DNA of 64,000 nt from Scandinavium sp036271055 (GCF_036271055.1 NZ_DATBBJ010000073.1:1-64000); one strand, 5' to 3'; positions 46,978 through 55,582 are shown, numbered from the stretch's first letter. Numbers and translations are program-made. The notes: generated from the sequence alone by a model not told the origin.

Positions 46978-47648
46978 CCGCGCAATTCGAACAGGTAGCC
47001 CTGGCCTCGCACGGTGGTAATCACATCCTGCGGGTATTGGGCCTGAATTTTTTTGCGCAGGCGTCCCATCAGCACGTCAATGGTATGACTCTCGCGCAGC
47101 TCTGCGTCGGGGTAGAGTTGCAGCATCAAAGAATCTTTGCTGACCACTTTGCCGTTATTGCGGATAAGCGTCTCCATGATGGTGTACTCAAATGCCGTCA
47201 GTTTAATGACTTCATCATTTACCGACAGCTCACGGCGGGAAAGATCTACCTGGAACGGGGGAATCGAGATCAACTGAGAAGCCAGACCGCTGTTGCGGCG
47301 CAGTAGCGCCTGCATACGGGCCACCACTTCTTCAATGTGGAACGGCTTGGTCACGTAATCGTCTGCGCCTGCACTTAGCACTTCGACTTTGTCCTGCCAG
47401 CCTTCACGGGCGGTCAGCACCAGAACCGGGAGGGAAACGTCATGGCTACGCCAGCGGCGAATCATCGTCAGACCGTCTTCATCCGGCAGTCCTAAATCGA
47501 CAATGGCGATATCCGGCACGTGTTCACCCAGATAGTAATCTGCTTCCTTTGCGTCTTCCGCAGCATCAACCTGATGGCCCAGTTCCTGGAGCTGGACTTT
47601 TAAATGGTGACGCAGCAGGGCGTTATCCTCAACAACGAGTACACGCAT
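46974..47648 (-). CDS. phoP: Response regulator PhoP
   Basis: OmpR-family activator of Mg2+, LPS and virulence genes. 224 aa. Receiver with phospho-Asp in AIVDLGLPDEDG and Lys in YVTKPFHIEE; DNA-binding wing ending TTVRGQGYLFELRG. Normally autoregulated; a canonical PhoP box in the right orientation was not found directly upstream. Confidence 0.98.
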   Translation of the reverse strand: MRVLVVEDNALLRHHLKVQLQELGHQVDAAEDAKEADYYLGEHVPDIAIVDLGLPDEDGLTMIRRWRSHDVSLPVLVLTAREGWQDKVEVLSAGADDYVTKPFHIEEVVARMQALLRRNSGLASQLISIPPFQVDLSRRELSVNDEVIKLTAFEYTIMETLIRNNGKVVSKDSLMLQLYPDAELRESHTIDVLMGRLRKKIQAQYPQDVITTVRGQGYLFELRG

Positions 47649-48116
47649 GCCTTTACTCCCTTTTCATAGACGATGTGAACAGTTTAGCGTTGATTCGGTG
47701 AAATCAGTACAACGTGATGAAATCAAATAGTTTTCTCTGGGGCTTTTGGCCGTGAAACAACGTAATACCGAGCCTGAATATTAACTGACTCCTGTTTATG
47801 AGCTTAAGCATTTCTGAGAAAACAGCCATCTGTTTATTGACTGTTGAGGGCGTAAGGTCTGCTTCACGGTGAAGACAAGCACGCTGTTACTGACATTCAA
47901 AGGAAAATAGGGGCAGTAGAATCGTTAAGATAAACAACAGAAAAGTGAATGTTCCTTTAATCCGTCGAACCTGTTTTATTGAGAGGATCTTCCTGGATTT
48001 TAAGCGTAACGAAGACTCGCTTGAATAACTCAAGTAGAGTGATATCCCTGCGAAATGGTGTGCTCATAAAATCAGACGTAATTGTCGTATTTTGAATGGA
48101 TGTAAAAGGGGATGTT
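47649..48116. promoter_or_regulatory. phoP / lipoprotein divergent intergenic region
   Basis: 468 bases without a gene. It must hold promoters for phoPQ (minus) and the small lipoprotein (plus). On the plus strand TGTTTA-TTGAC-TGTTGA (47831-47847) matches the PhoP-box pattern (two TGTTTA-type hexamers 11 bases apart) at 11 of 12 positions, but no good -10 follows at the usual distance. Confidence 0.4.
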
Positions 48117-48347
48117 ATGAAAAAAATGATTATTGCGACAGCAGTGGTAATTCTCGCAGGATGCTCAACTCAGTCAGAACAGAATCCACCTGTTGGGCTG
48201 GCAAATCCAGCGTCTATCTACTGCATTCAGCAGGGTGGCAGACTCGATATTGAAAAAACAAGTAATGGCGAAGTTGGGTACTGTAATTTGCCTTCGCATG
48301 AGCGCATTGAAGAGTGGACGCTTTATCGCCGTAATACTGGCAAATAA
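48117..48347 (+). CDS. DUF333 (HslJ/YoaF-type) small lipoprotein
   Basis: 76 aa. Signal peptide with lipobox ILAGC, then the DUF333 core: GLANPASIYCIQQGG...CNLPSHERIEEWTLYRR, with the conserved Cys pair. Start at 48117 after AAAAGGGG. It stands between phoP and purB, which are adjacent in E. coli, so it is an insertion into conserved synteny. A paralogue (yoaF-like) is at 62314. Function unknown; an outer-membrane fate is likely since no Asp follows the lipid Cys. Confidence 0.85.
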   Translation: MKKMIIATAVVILAGCSTQSEQNPPVGLANPASIYCIQQGGRLDIEKTSNGEVGYCNLPSHERIEEWTLYRRNTGK

Positions 48348-48379
48348 TGTCCCGGCAATGTAAGAAATTAAATGTGAAG

Positions 48380-48403
48380 ACCTCGTTTCGACGAGGTTTT
48401 TTT
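48380..48403 (+). terminator. Terminator after the DUF333 lipoprotein gene
   Basis: ACCTCGT-TTCG-ACGAGGT with a stable TTCG tetraloop, then a T run. Confidence 0.9.
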
Positions 48404-48463
48404 ATGGCTGAATTTCAGTAAGCTCGCCTCTCTTCCCGGATGAAAAGAGAGGCGGGGGAACAT

Positions 48464-49834
48464 TTACTTCAGTTCGTCAACCATGGTGGTTGCGCGACCG
48501 ATATAGTTCGCCGGGGTCATGGCTTTCAGGCGAGTTTTCTCGTGCTCTGGCAGCGCCAGCCCATCGATAAATGCCTTCATGCCTTCGGCATCAACACGTT
48601 TGCCGCGAGTCAGTTCTTTCAGCTTCTCATACGGTTTTTCGATGCCGTAGCGACGCATCACGGTCTGAATCGGCTCTGCCAACACTTCCCAGTTGTTGTC
48701 TAACTCTTCCAGCAGACGGGCGCGGTTCACTTCCAGTTTGCTCACGCCTTTGAGTGTCGACTGATAAGCAATCAGTGCATAACCGAGACCCACGCCGAGG
48801 TTACGCAGTACGGTGGAGTCGGTCAGATCACGCTGCCAGCGGGAAACCGGCAGTTTGCTCGCCAGATGTTGCAGCACGGCATTGGAGAGACCCAGGTTAC
48901 CTTCGGAGTTCTCGAAGTCGATCGGGTTTACCTTGTGCGGCATGGTGGAAGAACCAATTTCGCCCGCGATGGTTTTCTGCTTGAAGTGGTTGAGTGCCAC
49001 ATAGCCCCACACGTCACGGTCGAAATCGATCAGGATGGTGTTGAAGCGCGCGACGCAGTCAAACAGTTCAGCGATGTAATCGTGTGGCTCAATCTGCGTG
49101 GTGTACGGGTTCCACTGGATGCCAAGCGAGGTCACGAACTCTTCGCTGAACTGATGCCAGTCGACTTCCGGGTAAGCGGCGATGTGGGCGTTATAGTTAC
49201 CGACCGCGCCGTTGATTTTGCCGAGAATTTCCACCTGATTCAGTTGGCGATACTGACGCTCCATGCGGTACGCGACGTTCGCCATCTCTTTACCCATGGT
49301 TGACGGCGTGGCTGGCTGACCGTGGGTGCGGGAGAGCAGTGGGATGTCGCGATACTGTACCGCCAGGTCTTTCACCGCATCGATAAGTTTACGCCAGTAC
49401 GGCAGCACCACTTCGTCACGGGCCGTTTTCAGCATCAGCGCGTGGGACAGGTTGTTGATGTCTTCAGAGGTGCAGGCGAAGTGAATGAACTCAGACACCG
49501 CGTGCAGAGCAGGGACATCCGCCACTTTCTCTTTCAGGAAATACTCAACCGCTTTTACGTCGTGGTTGGTGGTGCGCTCGATGGTTTTGATGCGCGCGGC
49601 GTCTTCTTCGTTAAAATCAGCGACGATTTTATCGAGGAAACCGTTTGCGTCGGCAGCAAAAGCTGGAACTTCCTTGACAGCTGTGTGCGCGGCCAGCTTT
49701 TGCAGCCAACGAACTTCAACCTGCACACGGAATTTCAGCAAACCATATTCGCTGAAAATGCCGCGCAGCGCGCTGACTTTATCGCCGTAGCGTCCATCGA
49801 CAGGGGAAACGGCGGTCAGTGAGGATAATTCCAT
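48464..49834 (-). CDS. purB: Adenylosuccinate lyase
   Basis: Two steps of purine synthesis (SAICAR to AICAR, adenylosuccinate to AMP). 456 aa, same as E. coli. Fumarase-superfamily signature SSTMPHKVNPIDFEN; HGQPATPSTMGKE with the catalytic His. Follows hflD with 3 bases between. A PurR operator lies within the coding region. Confidence 0.98.
   Translation of the reverse strand: MELSSLTAVSPVDGRYGDKVSALRGIFSEYGLLKFRVQVEVRWLQKLAAHTAVKEVPAFAADANGFLDKIVADFNEEDAARIKTIERTTNHDVKAVEYFLKEKVADVPALHAVSEFIHFACTSEDINNLSHALMLKTARDEVVLPYWRKLIDAVKDLAVQYRDIPLLSRTHGQPATPSTMGKEMANVAYRMERQYRQLNQVEILGKINGAVGNYNAHIAAYPEVDWHQFSEEFVTSLGIQWNPYTTQIEPHDYIAELFDCVARFNTILIDFDRDVWGYVALNHFKQKTIAGEIGSSTMPHKVNPIDFENSEGNLGLSNAVLQHLASKLPVSRWQRDLTDSTVLRNLGVGLGYALIAYQSTLKGVSKLEVNRARLLEELDNNWEVLAEPIQTVMRRYGIEKPYEKLKELTRGKRVDAEGMKAFIDGLALPEHEKTRLKAMTPANYIGRATTMVDELK
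49635..49650. promoter_or_regulatory. PurR operator inside purB
   Basis: On the minus strand: ACGCAAACGGTTTCCT, a near-consensus PurR box at codons 62-67, the same place as the E. coli purB operator that works as a transcription roadblock. Confidence 0.8.
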
Positions 49835-49837
49835 AGA

Positions 49838-50479
49838 TCACAACTCCGGAGTAATATTAGCAAGAATTTGTTTGGCCTGAGTAGTCAGGCGATTACGGGA
49901 AAACATAAGTTGCAGACGACCGCCACCGACCTGATGCCATAGCACCGCGGCGCGGATCCCGGCCAGCAGACCGGCACGGACTTTGGCCTGCACCTGCGGA
50001 CTTTGCAGCACAGCAGGGGAGCCCGTCACTTGAATGCGTGGGCCTAAAGGGCTGATAACATCGACGTAAATCGCGGCCATTGCACTGAGCAGTGTTTCAG
50101 ACTGCAAATCAAAATGGTCGAGCTGGCGCTGGAGCCCGGCAATGCGTTCGCCGAGTGTGTCCATCGCGCCTTTGGCGGCAAAGAGTTTACGCTCCAGCAC
50201 CATCAGACTTAAGGTGTAGCGCGTCAGTTCTGCATTCAGACCCTGGCGACTGCTGGCGTTGAGCACGCCGAGCAGCGTTTCCAGACCGAGGCGAAGATTG
50301 GCTTCACTGCCACCGAATACGCTAAGCGTCGAATCCGGGTTAAGATCGATAACGCTGTTCAGCGCCACGTGCAGGGCATCGTTGTCGCAATGACCCTGAT
50401 GCGCTAACTGCTGAACCAGACGGGCTGACTGGCAAATTCCCGCCAGTGCCAGCGTAATATCGTAATAGTTCTTCGCCAC
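49838..50479 (-). CDS. hflD: High-frequency lysogenization protein HflD
   Basis: 213-aa helical membrane-associated protein (YcfC) that counteracts lambda CII in E. coli; its cellular role is unclear. N terminus MAKNYYDITLALAGICQSARLVQQLAHQG is family-typical. Between mnmA and purB as in E. coli. Confidence 0.95.
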   Translation of the reverse strand: MAKNYYDITLALAGICQSARLVQQLAHQGHCDNDALHVALNSVIDLNPDSTLSVFGGSEANLRLGLETLLGVLNASSRQGLNAELTRYTLSLMVLERKLFAAKGAMDTLGERIAGLQRQLDHFDLQSETLLSAMAAIYVDVISPLGPRIQVTGSPAVLQSPQVQAKVRAGLLAGIRAAVLWHQVGGGRLQLMFSRNRLTTQAKQILANITPEL

Positions 50480-50509
50480 GAAAACTCCTTTCGGTGTGCA
50501 GTCTGAGTC

Positions 50510-51616
50510 TTAAACCGGCAACGGTAAACGCTGTTCGATAATGCCGCCGCCAAGGCACACTTCGCCGCAGTAAAATACAGCGGACTGGCCAGGCGTAACG
50601 GCTGCAACAGGCTCGTCAAAGCGAACCTCAATTCTGTCTTCATCCAGTGCAGTTACGGTGCACGGAATATCGGTCTGACGATAGCGGGTTTTCACCGTGC
50701 AACGCAGAGTACCGGTCAGTGTTTCTCTGTCAACCCAATGTAACTGCTGGGCAATCAGGCCAACCGACATCAGGCGCGGGTGATCGTGACCCTGAGCCAC
50801 CACCAGAATATTGTTTTCGACGTCTTTATCGACGGTGTACCACGGCTCTTCGCTGCCTTCTTTCGTGCCACCAATGCCTAAACCTTTACGCTGGCCCAGC
50901 GTGTGGTACATCAGCCCCTGGTGTTCGCCAATGACGTCGCCATCAACGGTGACGATTTTGCCCGGTTGGGCAGGCAGGTAGCGAGCAAGGAATTCGCGGA
51001 ACTTGCGCTCGCCGATAAAGCAGATACCGGTGGAGTCTTTTTTCTTCGCGGTGATGAGATCCAGCTCTTCGGCAATGCGGCGCACTTCCGGTTTTTCCAG
51101 CTCGCCGACCGGGAACAGGCTTTGCGCAATCTGTTCGTGACCCAGCGTATAGAGGAAGTAGCTCTGGTCTTTATTGCTGTCGAGCCCGCGTAGCAACTGG
51201 CTTTTGCCATTGACGTCTGCGCGGCGCACGTAGTGACCGGTGGCGATGTAATCGGCACCTAAATCTTCGGCGGCAAATTCAAGGAAGGCTTTAAATTTGA
51301 TCTCTTTGTTGCACAGGATATCCGGGTTCGGCGTGCGGCCTGCTTTGTACTCTTCGAGGAAGAGTTCAAAAACGTTATCCCAGTATTCTGCGGCAAAGTT
51401 AACGGTATGCAGTTCAATGCCGAGTTTGTCGCACACGGCTTGTGCATCAGCCAGATCGGCGGCAGCAGTACAATATTCCTCGCCGTCGTCCTCTTCCCAG
51501 TTCTTCATGAACAGGCCTTCCACTTTATACCCTTGCTGTTGCAGCAGGTAAGCAGAAACGGAGGAATCGACACCGCCGGACATGCCGACGATCACTTTTT
51601 TTGGGCTTTCTGACAT
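50510..51616 (-). CDS. mnmA: tRNA-specific 2-thiouridylase MnmA
   Basis: Thiolates U34 of Lys, Glu and Gln tRNAs. 368 aa. PP-loop GMSGGVDSSVS, catalytic cysteines in NPDILCNKEIKF and STGICFIGERKF. Start MSESPKKVIVGM at 51616; 15 further in-frame codons upstream lack support. Confidence 0.97.
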   Translation of the reverse strand: MSESPKKVIVGMSGGVDSSVSAYLLQQQGYKVEGLFMKNWEEDDGEEYCTAAADLADAQAVCDKLGIELHTVNFAAEYWDNVFELFLEEYKAGRTPNPDILCNKEIKFKAFLEFAAEDLGADYIATGHYVRRADVNGKSQLLRGLDSNKDQSYFLYTLGHEQIAQSLFPVGELEKPEVRRIAEELDLITAKKKDSTGICFIGERKFREFLARYLPAQPGKIVTVDGDVIGEHQGLMYHTLGQRKGLGIGGTKEGSEEPWYTVDKDVENNILVVAQGHDHPRLMSVGLIAQQLHWVDRETLTGTLRCTVKTRYRQTDIPCTVTALDEDRIEVRFDEPVAAVTPGQSAVFYCGEVCLGGGIIEQRLPLPV

Positions 51617-51657
51617 TGGAATACTCACGACATTGAACTTCAAGGCGGCATATTCTA

Positions 51658-52131
51658 TCACGCAGCCCCCGCGTTGCCACCCTTTGTGAAGGGCCAGTTA
51701 AATTCGCCAATGATTTCCAGCGGTAGGCGTTGCCCGTTCTGCCAGCAGCGAATGCTTTCGGCTACTAAAGGGGAGCGCAGATGACAGGCGGTGAGGATCT
51801 CCTCGGCGCTCAACCACAGGCAGCGGTCGATATCACCGTCTTGAGGTTCTGTGGCACAAACGTCATCCAGTTCGATAGCAAACAGAAAGCGCAGGAAAGG
51901 CGTGTTATCCGGGGCAATCCATTGATGCATACGGATCAGATGCTGCGGCGTGGCGCGAATACCGGTCTCTTCCCATAACTCGCGCTCGGCGGCCTGTACA
52001 AGCGTTTCATCGGCTTCGAGATGCCCGGCAGGCTGATTCCAGGTGGCTTTGCCGTTTACGGTTTCTTCAACCACTAAAAACTGACCTTTGGCGTGAACGA
52101 CGCAGGCAACGGTGACGTGAGGCTTGAACAT
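51658..52131 (-). CDS. nudJ: Nudix phosphatase NudJ
   Basis: Hydrolyses HMP-PP and nucleoside di/triphosphates (YmfB). 157 aa. Nudix box GHLEADETLVQAAERELWEETGI complete. Start MFKPHVTVACVV at 52131, after GGAGATAACT. Divergent from the methylglyoxal-synthase-like gene. Confidence 0.95.
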   Translation of the reverse strand: MFKPHVTVACVVHAKGQFLVVEETVNGKATWNQPAGHLEADETLVQAAERELWEETGIRATPQHLIRMHQWIAPDNTPFLRFLFAIELDDVCATEPQDGDIDRCLWLSAEEILTACHLRSPLVAESIRCWQNGQRLPLEIIGEFNWPFTKGGNAGAA

Positions 52132-52164
52132 AGTTATCTCCTGGCGGCATGATGAGTATATTTT

Positions 52165-52180
52165 TATGATATGGATCACA
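52165..52180. promoter_or_regulatory. Possible CRP site between nudJ and the mgsA-like gene
   Basis: TATGATATGGATCACA fits TGTGA-N6-TCACA with one mismatch. It lies upstream of a TATACT -10-like hexamer (52196-52201) for the rightward gene. The distance is not that of a standard class I or II site, so the role is open. Confidence 0.45.
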
Positions 52181-52201
52181 TTTTTTTGTGTGCACTATAC
52201 T

Positions 52202-52235
52202 TCTGTTCGGGTGTCCTCCCGGACATGCGAACAGA
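52202..52235. repeat. Inverted repeat overlapping the start region of the mgsA-like gene
   Basis: TCTGTTCG-G-GTGTCC / GGACAT-G-CGAACAGA with a TCCC loop: 8 bp plus 6 bp of pairing (one G-T) around a G-G mismatch. The right arm ends in AGA, inside the Shine-Dalgarno AGAGG (52233-52237). May act as an mRNA hairpin or as a protein operator near the start point. Confidence 0.65.
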
Positions 52236-52245
52236 GGTAGTCATC

Positions 52246-52743
52246 ATGCAGCTTACGACTCGTACTATGCCAGTCCGCAAACGCGTGGCGCTGGTGGCAC
52301 ACGACCCTTGCAAAGCATCGTTGCTTAACTGGGCTGTCGCCAATCAGCATACTCTCAATGAACATGTTATCTACGCCACGGGAACCACCGGGCGAATGTT
52401 GCAGGGGCAGACCTGCTTATCGGTGCTAAGTCTGATGAGTGGTTCGATTGGCGGCGATCAACAACTGGGCTACCTGATAGCCACAGGACAAATTGATATC
52501 CTGATTTTCTTCTGGGATCCGCTAAGCGCCGTGCCGCATCATTCTGACGTGAAAGCGTTGATGCGCCTGGCGACCGTCTGGAATATCCCGATTGCCAGCA
52601 ACCCCACCAGTGCCGACTTTTTACTCCATTCCACGCGTTTTAGTGAAGCGCTGGAAATTGTCGTGCCCGATGGCGACGCTTTCCTTAACAGCCGCGTTTC
52701 TCACATCACTCAAGAGGGCGCGGATCTTGGTGTATTACTCTGA
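52246..52743 (+). CDS. Methylglyoxal synthase, second copy (MgsA-like)
   Basis: Converts dihydroxyacetone phosphate to methylglyoxal and phosphate, a bypass when phosphate runs short. 165 aa. All residues known to matter in E. coli MgsA are at the same numbers: His19, Asp20, Asp71, His98, Asp101 (LVAHDPCK, GGDQQLG, PHHSDV). Similarity to E. coli MgsA (152 aa) is strong but clearly below orthologue level, and a 13-residue C-terminal extension is present. mgsA lies elsewhere in E. coli and this slot (nudJ/rluE) is empty there, so this is probably a paralogue. Overlaps the end of convergent rluE by 9 bases. Confidence 0.88.
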   Translation: MQLTTRTMPVRKRVALVAHDPCKASLLNWAVANQHTLNEHVIYATGTTGRMLQGQTCLSVLSLMSGSIGGDQQLGYLIATGQIDILIFFWDPLSAVPHHSDVKALMRLATVWNIPIASNPTSADFLLHSTRFSEALEIVVPDGDAFLNSRVSHITQEGADLGVLL

Positions 52744-53361
52744 GACCGCATCGCGCCACTGGCCGTTAGCCAGATTGTCCAGAGTGTATTGTCCCATCGC
52801 GTAGCGGATCAGGCGTAGGGTAGGGTAGCCCACATGCGCAGTCATGCGTCGCACCTGCCGATTACGCCCTTCATACAGCGTGACTTTCAGCCAACAGGTG
52901 GGGATGGCTTTGCGCTCACGGATGGGCGGGTTACGTGGCCACAGCCATTCCGGTTCGGCCACTCGTTCAATGCTTGCCGGTAAAGTCGGACCATCGTTCA
53001 GCGTCACGCCGTTACGCAGTGCGTTCAGTGCTTCGTCATCCGGTTCACCTTCCACCTGCACAAAATAGATTTTTCCGGTGCGTTTGCCCGGTTGCGTCAA
53101 CTGCGCTTGTAACGCGCCATTGTTGGTCAGCACCAGCAGGCCTTCACTGTCGCGGTCCAGACGACCAGCGGCATACACGCCCTGCACATCAATGTAATCC
53201 TTCAGGGTGCTGCGGCCGGCCTCATCAGTGAACTGCGGCAAAACATCGTAGGGTTTATTGAACAGAATGACCCGTTTTGGCTGGCTTTCTTTACGTTGTC
53301 TGGCGACTTGTTGTGAGCTGGATCGATTAAGGCGGTGATTTCTATAAGAAGTTTTATTCAT
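52735..53361 (-). CDS. rluE: 23S rRNA pseudouridine synthase E
   Basis: Forms pseudouridine 2457 of 23S rRNA. RsuA/RluB family, about 208 aa. Basic N terminus, then VILFNKPYDVLPQFTDEAGR, catalytic Asp in AAGRLDRDSEGLL, and LYEGRNRQVRRM. An in-frame ATG at 53391 overlaps a TATAAT on the same strand (probable -10), so the Met at 53361 is the likelier start. Divergent from icd. Confidence 0.93.
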   Translation of the reverse strand: MNKTSYRNHRLNRSSSQQVARQRKESQPKRVILFNKPYDVLPQFTDEAGRSTLKDYIDVQGVYAAGRLDRDSEGLLVLTNNGALQAQLTQPGKRTGKIYFVQVEGEPDDEALNALRNGVTLNDGPTLPASIERVAEPEWLWPRNPPIRERKAIPTCWLKVTLYEGRNRQVRRMTAHVGYPTLRLIRYAMGQYTLDNLANGQWRDAVSE

Positions 53362-53563
53362 GGTGTTTTCAGACCGAGGCAATTGCCGCATTATAGCCTA
53401 ATTACGAAGACCTTTCATGGAACCCAACATTCAGGTAGTATCAACCAACTCATTACAAATCATTAACAAAAAAATTGCTCACACTATTCGCGTCGCGAAA
53501 GCGCTTCGCACCCAAGGACGCGAACGGCACGAGCAGTCACCAGAAGCGCTCGAAGGAGAGGTA

Positions 53564-54814
53564 ATGGAAAGTAAAGTAGTTGTTCCGGCGGAAGGCCAAA
53601 AAATCACCCTGCAAAACGGCAAACTCAACGTTCCTCATAACCCGGTTATCCCTTTCATCGAAGGTGATGGTATCGGTGTGGACGTGACGCCACCGATGAT
53701 CAAAGTAGTGAATGCCGCCGTAGAGAAAGCTTATAAAGGCGAGCGTAAAATCTCCTGGATGGAAATTTATACCGGTGAGAAATCAACTCAGCTGTATGGC
53801 CAGGACGTTTGGCTGCCAAAAGAAACGCTGGATCTGATTCGTGATTACCGCGTTGCCATCAAAGGCCCACTGACCACGCCAGTGGGCGGCGGTATTCGTT
53901 CTCTGAACGTTGCTTTGCGCCAGGAGCTGGATCTTTACGTTTGCCTGCGTCCGGTACGTTACTACCAGGGCACCCCAAGCCCGGTGAAACATCCAGAACT
54001 GACCGACATGGTCATCTTCCGTGAAAACTCAGAAGACATCTACGCAGGTATCGAGTGGAAAGCAGACTCTGCTGACGCTGAGAAAGTGATCAAATTCCTG
54101 CGTGAAGAGATGGGCGTGAAGAAAATTCGCTTCCCTGAGCACTGTGGTATCGGCATCAAGCCATGCTCAGAAGAAGGGACCAAGCGTCTGGTTCGCGCCG
54201 CGATTGAGTATGCTATCACCAACGACCGTGACTCTGTGACCCTGGTTCACAAAGGCAACATCATGAAGTTCACCGAAGGCGCTTTCAAAGACTGGGGCTA
54301 CCAGCTGGCGAAAGAAGAATTCGGCGGCGAGCTGATCGACGGCGGCCCGTGGATGAAAATCAAGAACCCAAACACCGGCAAAGAAATCATTGTTAAAGAC
54401 GTGATTGCGGATGCGTTCCTGCAACAGATCCTGCTGCGTCCGGCTGAATACGACGTCATCGCTTGTATGAACCTGAACGGTGACTACATCTCTGATGCGC
54501 TGGCAGCCCAGGTTGGTGGTATCGGTATCGCTCCGGGCGCAAACATCGGTGACGAATGTGCACTGTTTGAAGCCACCCACGGCACCGCACCAAAATACGC
54601 AGGCCAGGACAAAGTGAACCCAGGTTCCATCATCCTGTCCGCAGAAATGATGCTGCGTCACATGGAATGGTTCGAAGCTGCAGACCTGATTGTTAAAGGC
54701 ATGGAAGGTGCAATCGCTGCCAAGACCGTGACCTATGACTTCGAACGTCTGATGGAAGGCGCTAAGCTGCTGAAATGTTCAGAGTTTGGTGACGCGATCA
54801 TCGCGAACATGTAA
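53564..54814 (+). CDS. icd: Isocitrate dehydrogenase (NADP+)
   Basis: TCA-cycle step isocitrate to 2-oxoglutarate. 416 aa. The phosphorylation site Ser113 (GGIRSLNVALRQ), controlled by AceK, is at its exact place. ATG at 53564 after GAAGGAGAGG; the frame is open 49 codons further upstream but that part is not family sequence. The 3' end, an attachment site for lambdoid phages in E. coli, is intact (KCSEFGDAIIANM). Confidence 0.98.
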   Translation: MESKVVVPAEGQKITLQNGKLNVPHNPVIPFIEGDGIGVDVTPPMIKVVNAAVEKAYKGERKISWMEIYTGEKSTQLYGQDVWLPKETLDLIRDYRVAIKGPLTTPVGGGIRSLNVALRQELDLYVCLRPVRYYQGTPSPVKHPELTDMVIFRENSEDIYAGIEWKADSADAEKVIKFLREEMGVKKIRFPEHCGIGIKPCSEEGTKRLVRAAIEYAITNDRDSVTLVHKGNIMKFTEGAFKDWGYQLAKEEFGGELIDGGPWMKIKNPNTGKEIIVKDVIADAFLQQILLRPAEYDVIACMNLNGDYISDALAAQVGGIGIAPGANIGDECALFEATHGTAPKYAGQDKVNPGSIILSAEMMLRHMEWFEAADLIVKGMEGAIAAKTVTYDFERLMEGAKLLKCSEFGDAIIANM

Positions 54815-54837
54815 TCGCGAAGATTGTTAAATCCATT

Positions 54838-54866
54838 AACGGGAGCTTAACGCTCCCGTTTTTTTT
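54838..54866 (+). terminator. Terminator after icd
   Basis: AACGGGAGC / GCTCCCGTT with a TTAAC loop and eight T. Confidence 0.9.
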
Positions 54867-55223
54867 GGGATAATCGACTTACGGGTATCCAACGTTTATC
54901 TAAACCCCGCCCAAAAAATCGTCATATTTTTACCTGTATCCCGCAATGAACCGAAAGCTGAAGTGTAAAAACGGGCCGAGAGAGCCTGTCGTTGTCTGAA
55001 TCTACGTTGATGACGCTCTTTGGGCTATAAAAGGCCAACAGCTGACATAATCAGAAACTCATATGGCTTATACCTCCGTCTTCCAGGTGAATAATGATTT
55101 TGCGCCGCAGAGTGTAATAATAAACGTTATTTTTACGGTTTTTATTATGATTTTATTATTATAGTTCAGCCACTAACAACATGTGCCCTATTTATATTGG
55201 GGCTATTTCATAAAGGCGATATT
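54867..55223. other. Gene-free region after icd
   Basis: About 360 bases with no credible ORF. It is AT-rich toward the right (55110-55165). GTTTA-TC-TAAAC at 54894-54905 is a perfect short inverted repeat. A promoter for the downstream repeat-protein gene must lie here, perhaps near the AT-rich stretch, but no clean -35/-10 pair stands out. Confidence 0.4.
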
Positions 55224-55520
55224 ATGAAAAAAATCATTCTGACTTTAGCTTTATCAACGGTAACACTTCCCGCGTTTGCTAACCATCCAGTTGCCCGGGC
55301 GGCTGCGGTTGCTTCGTCTGACCACCCTGTCGCGATGGCTGCTGCTACCAGTGGCAGCGGAGCACACCCTGTTGCTCGGGCAGCTGTTGTCGCTAATTCT
55401 GATCATCCTGCTGCGATGGCTGTGGCCACTGGGAACAACGGTCGTCACCCTGTTGCAAGGGCTGCAGTGGTTGCTACATCCGATCACCCGCTCGCCGCCG
55501 CTGCTGTTACATCACATTGA
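55224..55520 (+). CDS. Exported small protein of tandem HPxA repeats
   Basis: 98 aa. Signal peptide MKKIILTLALSTVTLPAFA followed by a mature part made only of repeats: a 27-residue unit (HPVARAAxVAxSD then HPxAMAxATxxxGx) in two full copies and a third of 24 residues, coded at 55284-55364, 55365-55445 and 55446-55517. Each half begins with His-Pro, giving six HP[VAL]A motifs. No Cys, no lipobox. I do not recognise the family. Ribosome site AAAGG precedes the ATG and a terminator follows. Possible periplasmic metal- or surface-interacting peptide, but that is speculation. Confidence 0.75.
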   Translation: MKKIILTLALSTVTLPAFANHPVARAAAVASSDHPVAMAAATSGSGAHPVARAAVVANSDHPAAMAVATGNNGRHPVARAAVVATSDHPLAAAAVTSH

Positions 55521-55582
55521 TATAGAGCACTTTCGGGGCGCGTTGAAATACCGCCTTATTGGTGTCGAGTAATGTCATTGCA

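Noticed and set aside
47649..47830. PhoP box for phoPQ autoregulation on the minus strand
   Set aside because: No pair of (T/G)GTTTA hexamers 11 bases apart was found in the minus-strand sense within about 180 bases of phoP; the site may be diverged or farther away.
53417..53563. 49-codon in-frame extension upstream of icd
   Set aside because: Icd starts at MESKVVVP with a strong ribosome site; the upstream part is leader sequence.
54600..54866. Possible prophage attachment or truncated icd
   Set aside because: The icd 3' end is complete and no phage genes or duplicated icd end follow.
55081..55170. PhoP-box-like GGTTTT-N5-TGATTT before the HPxA-repeat gene
   Set aside because: Match is weak in an AT-rich stretch and the -10 spacing is wrong.
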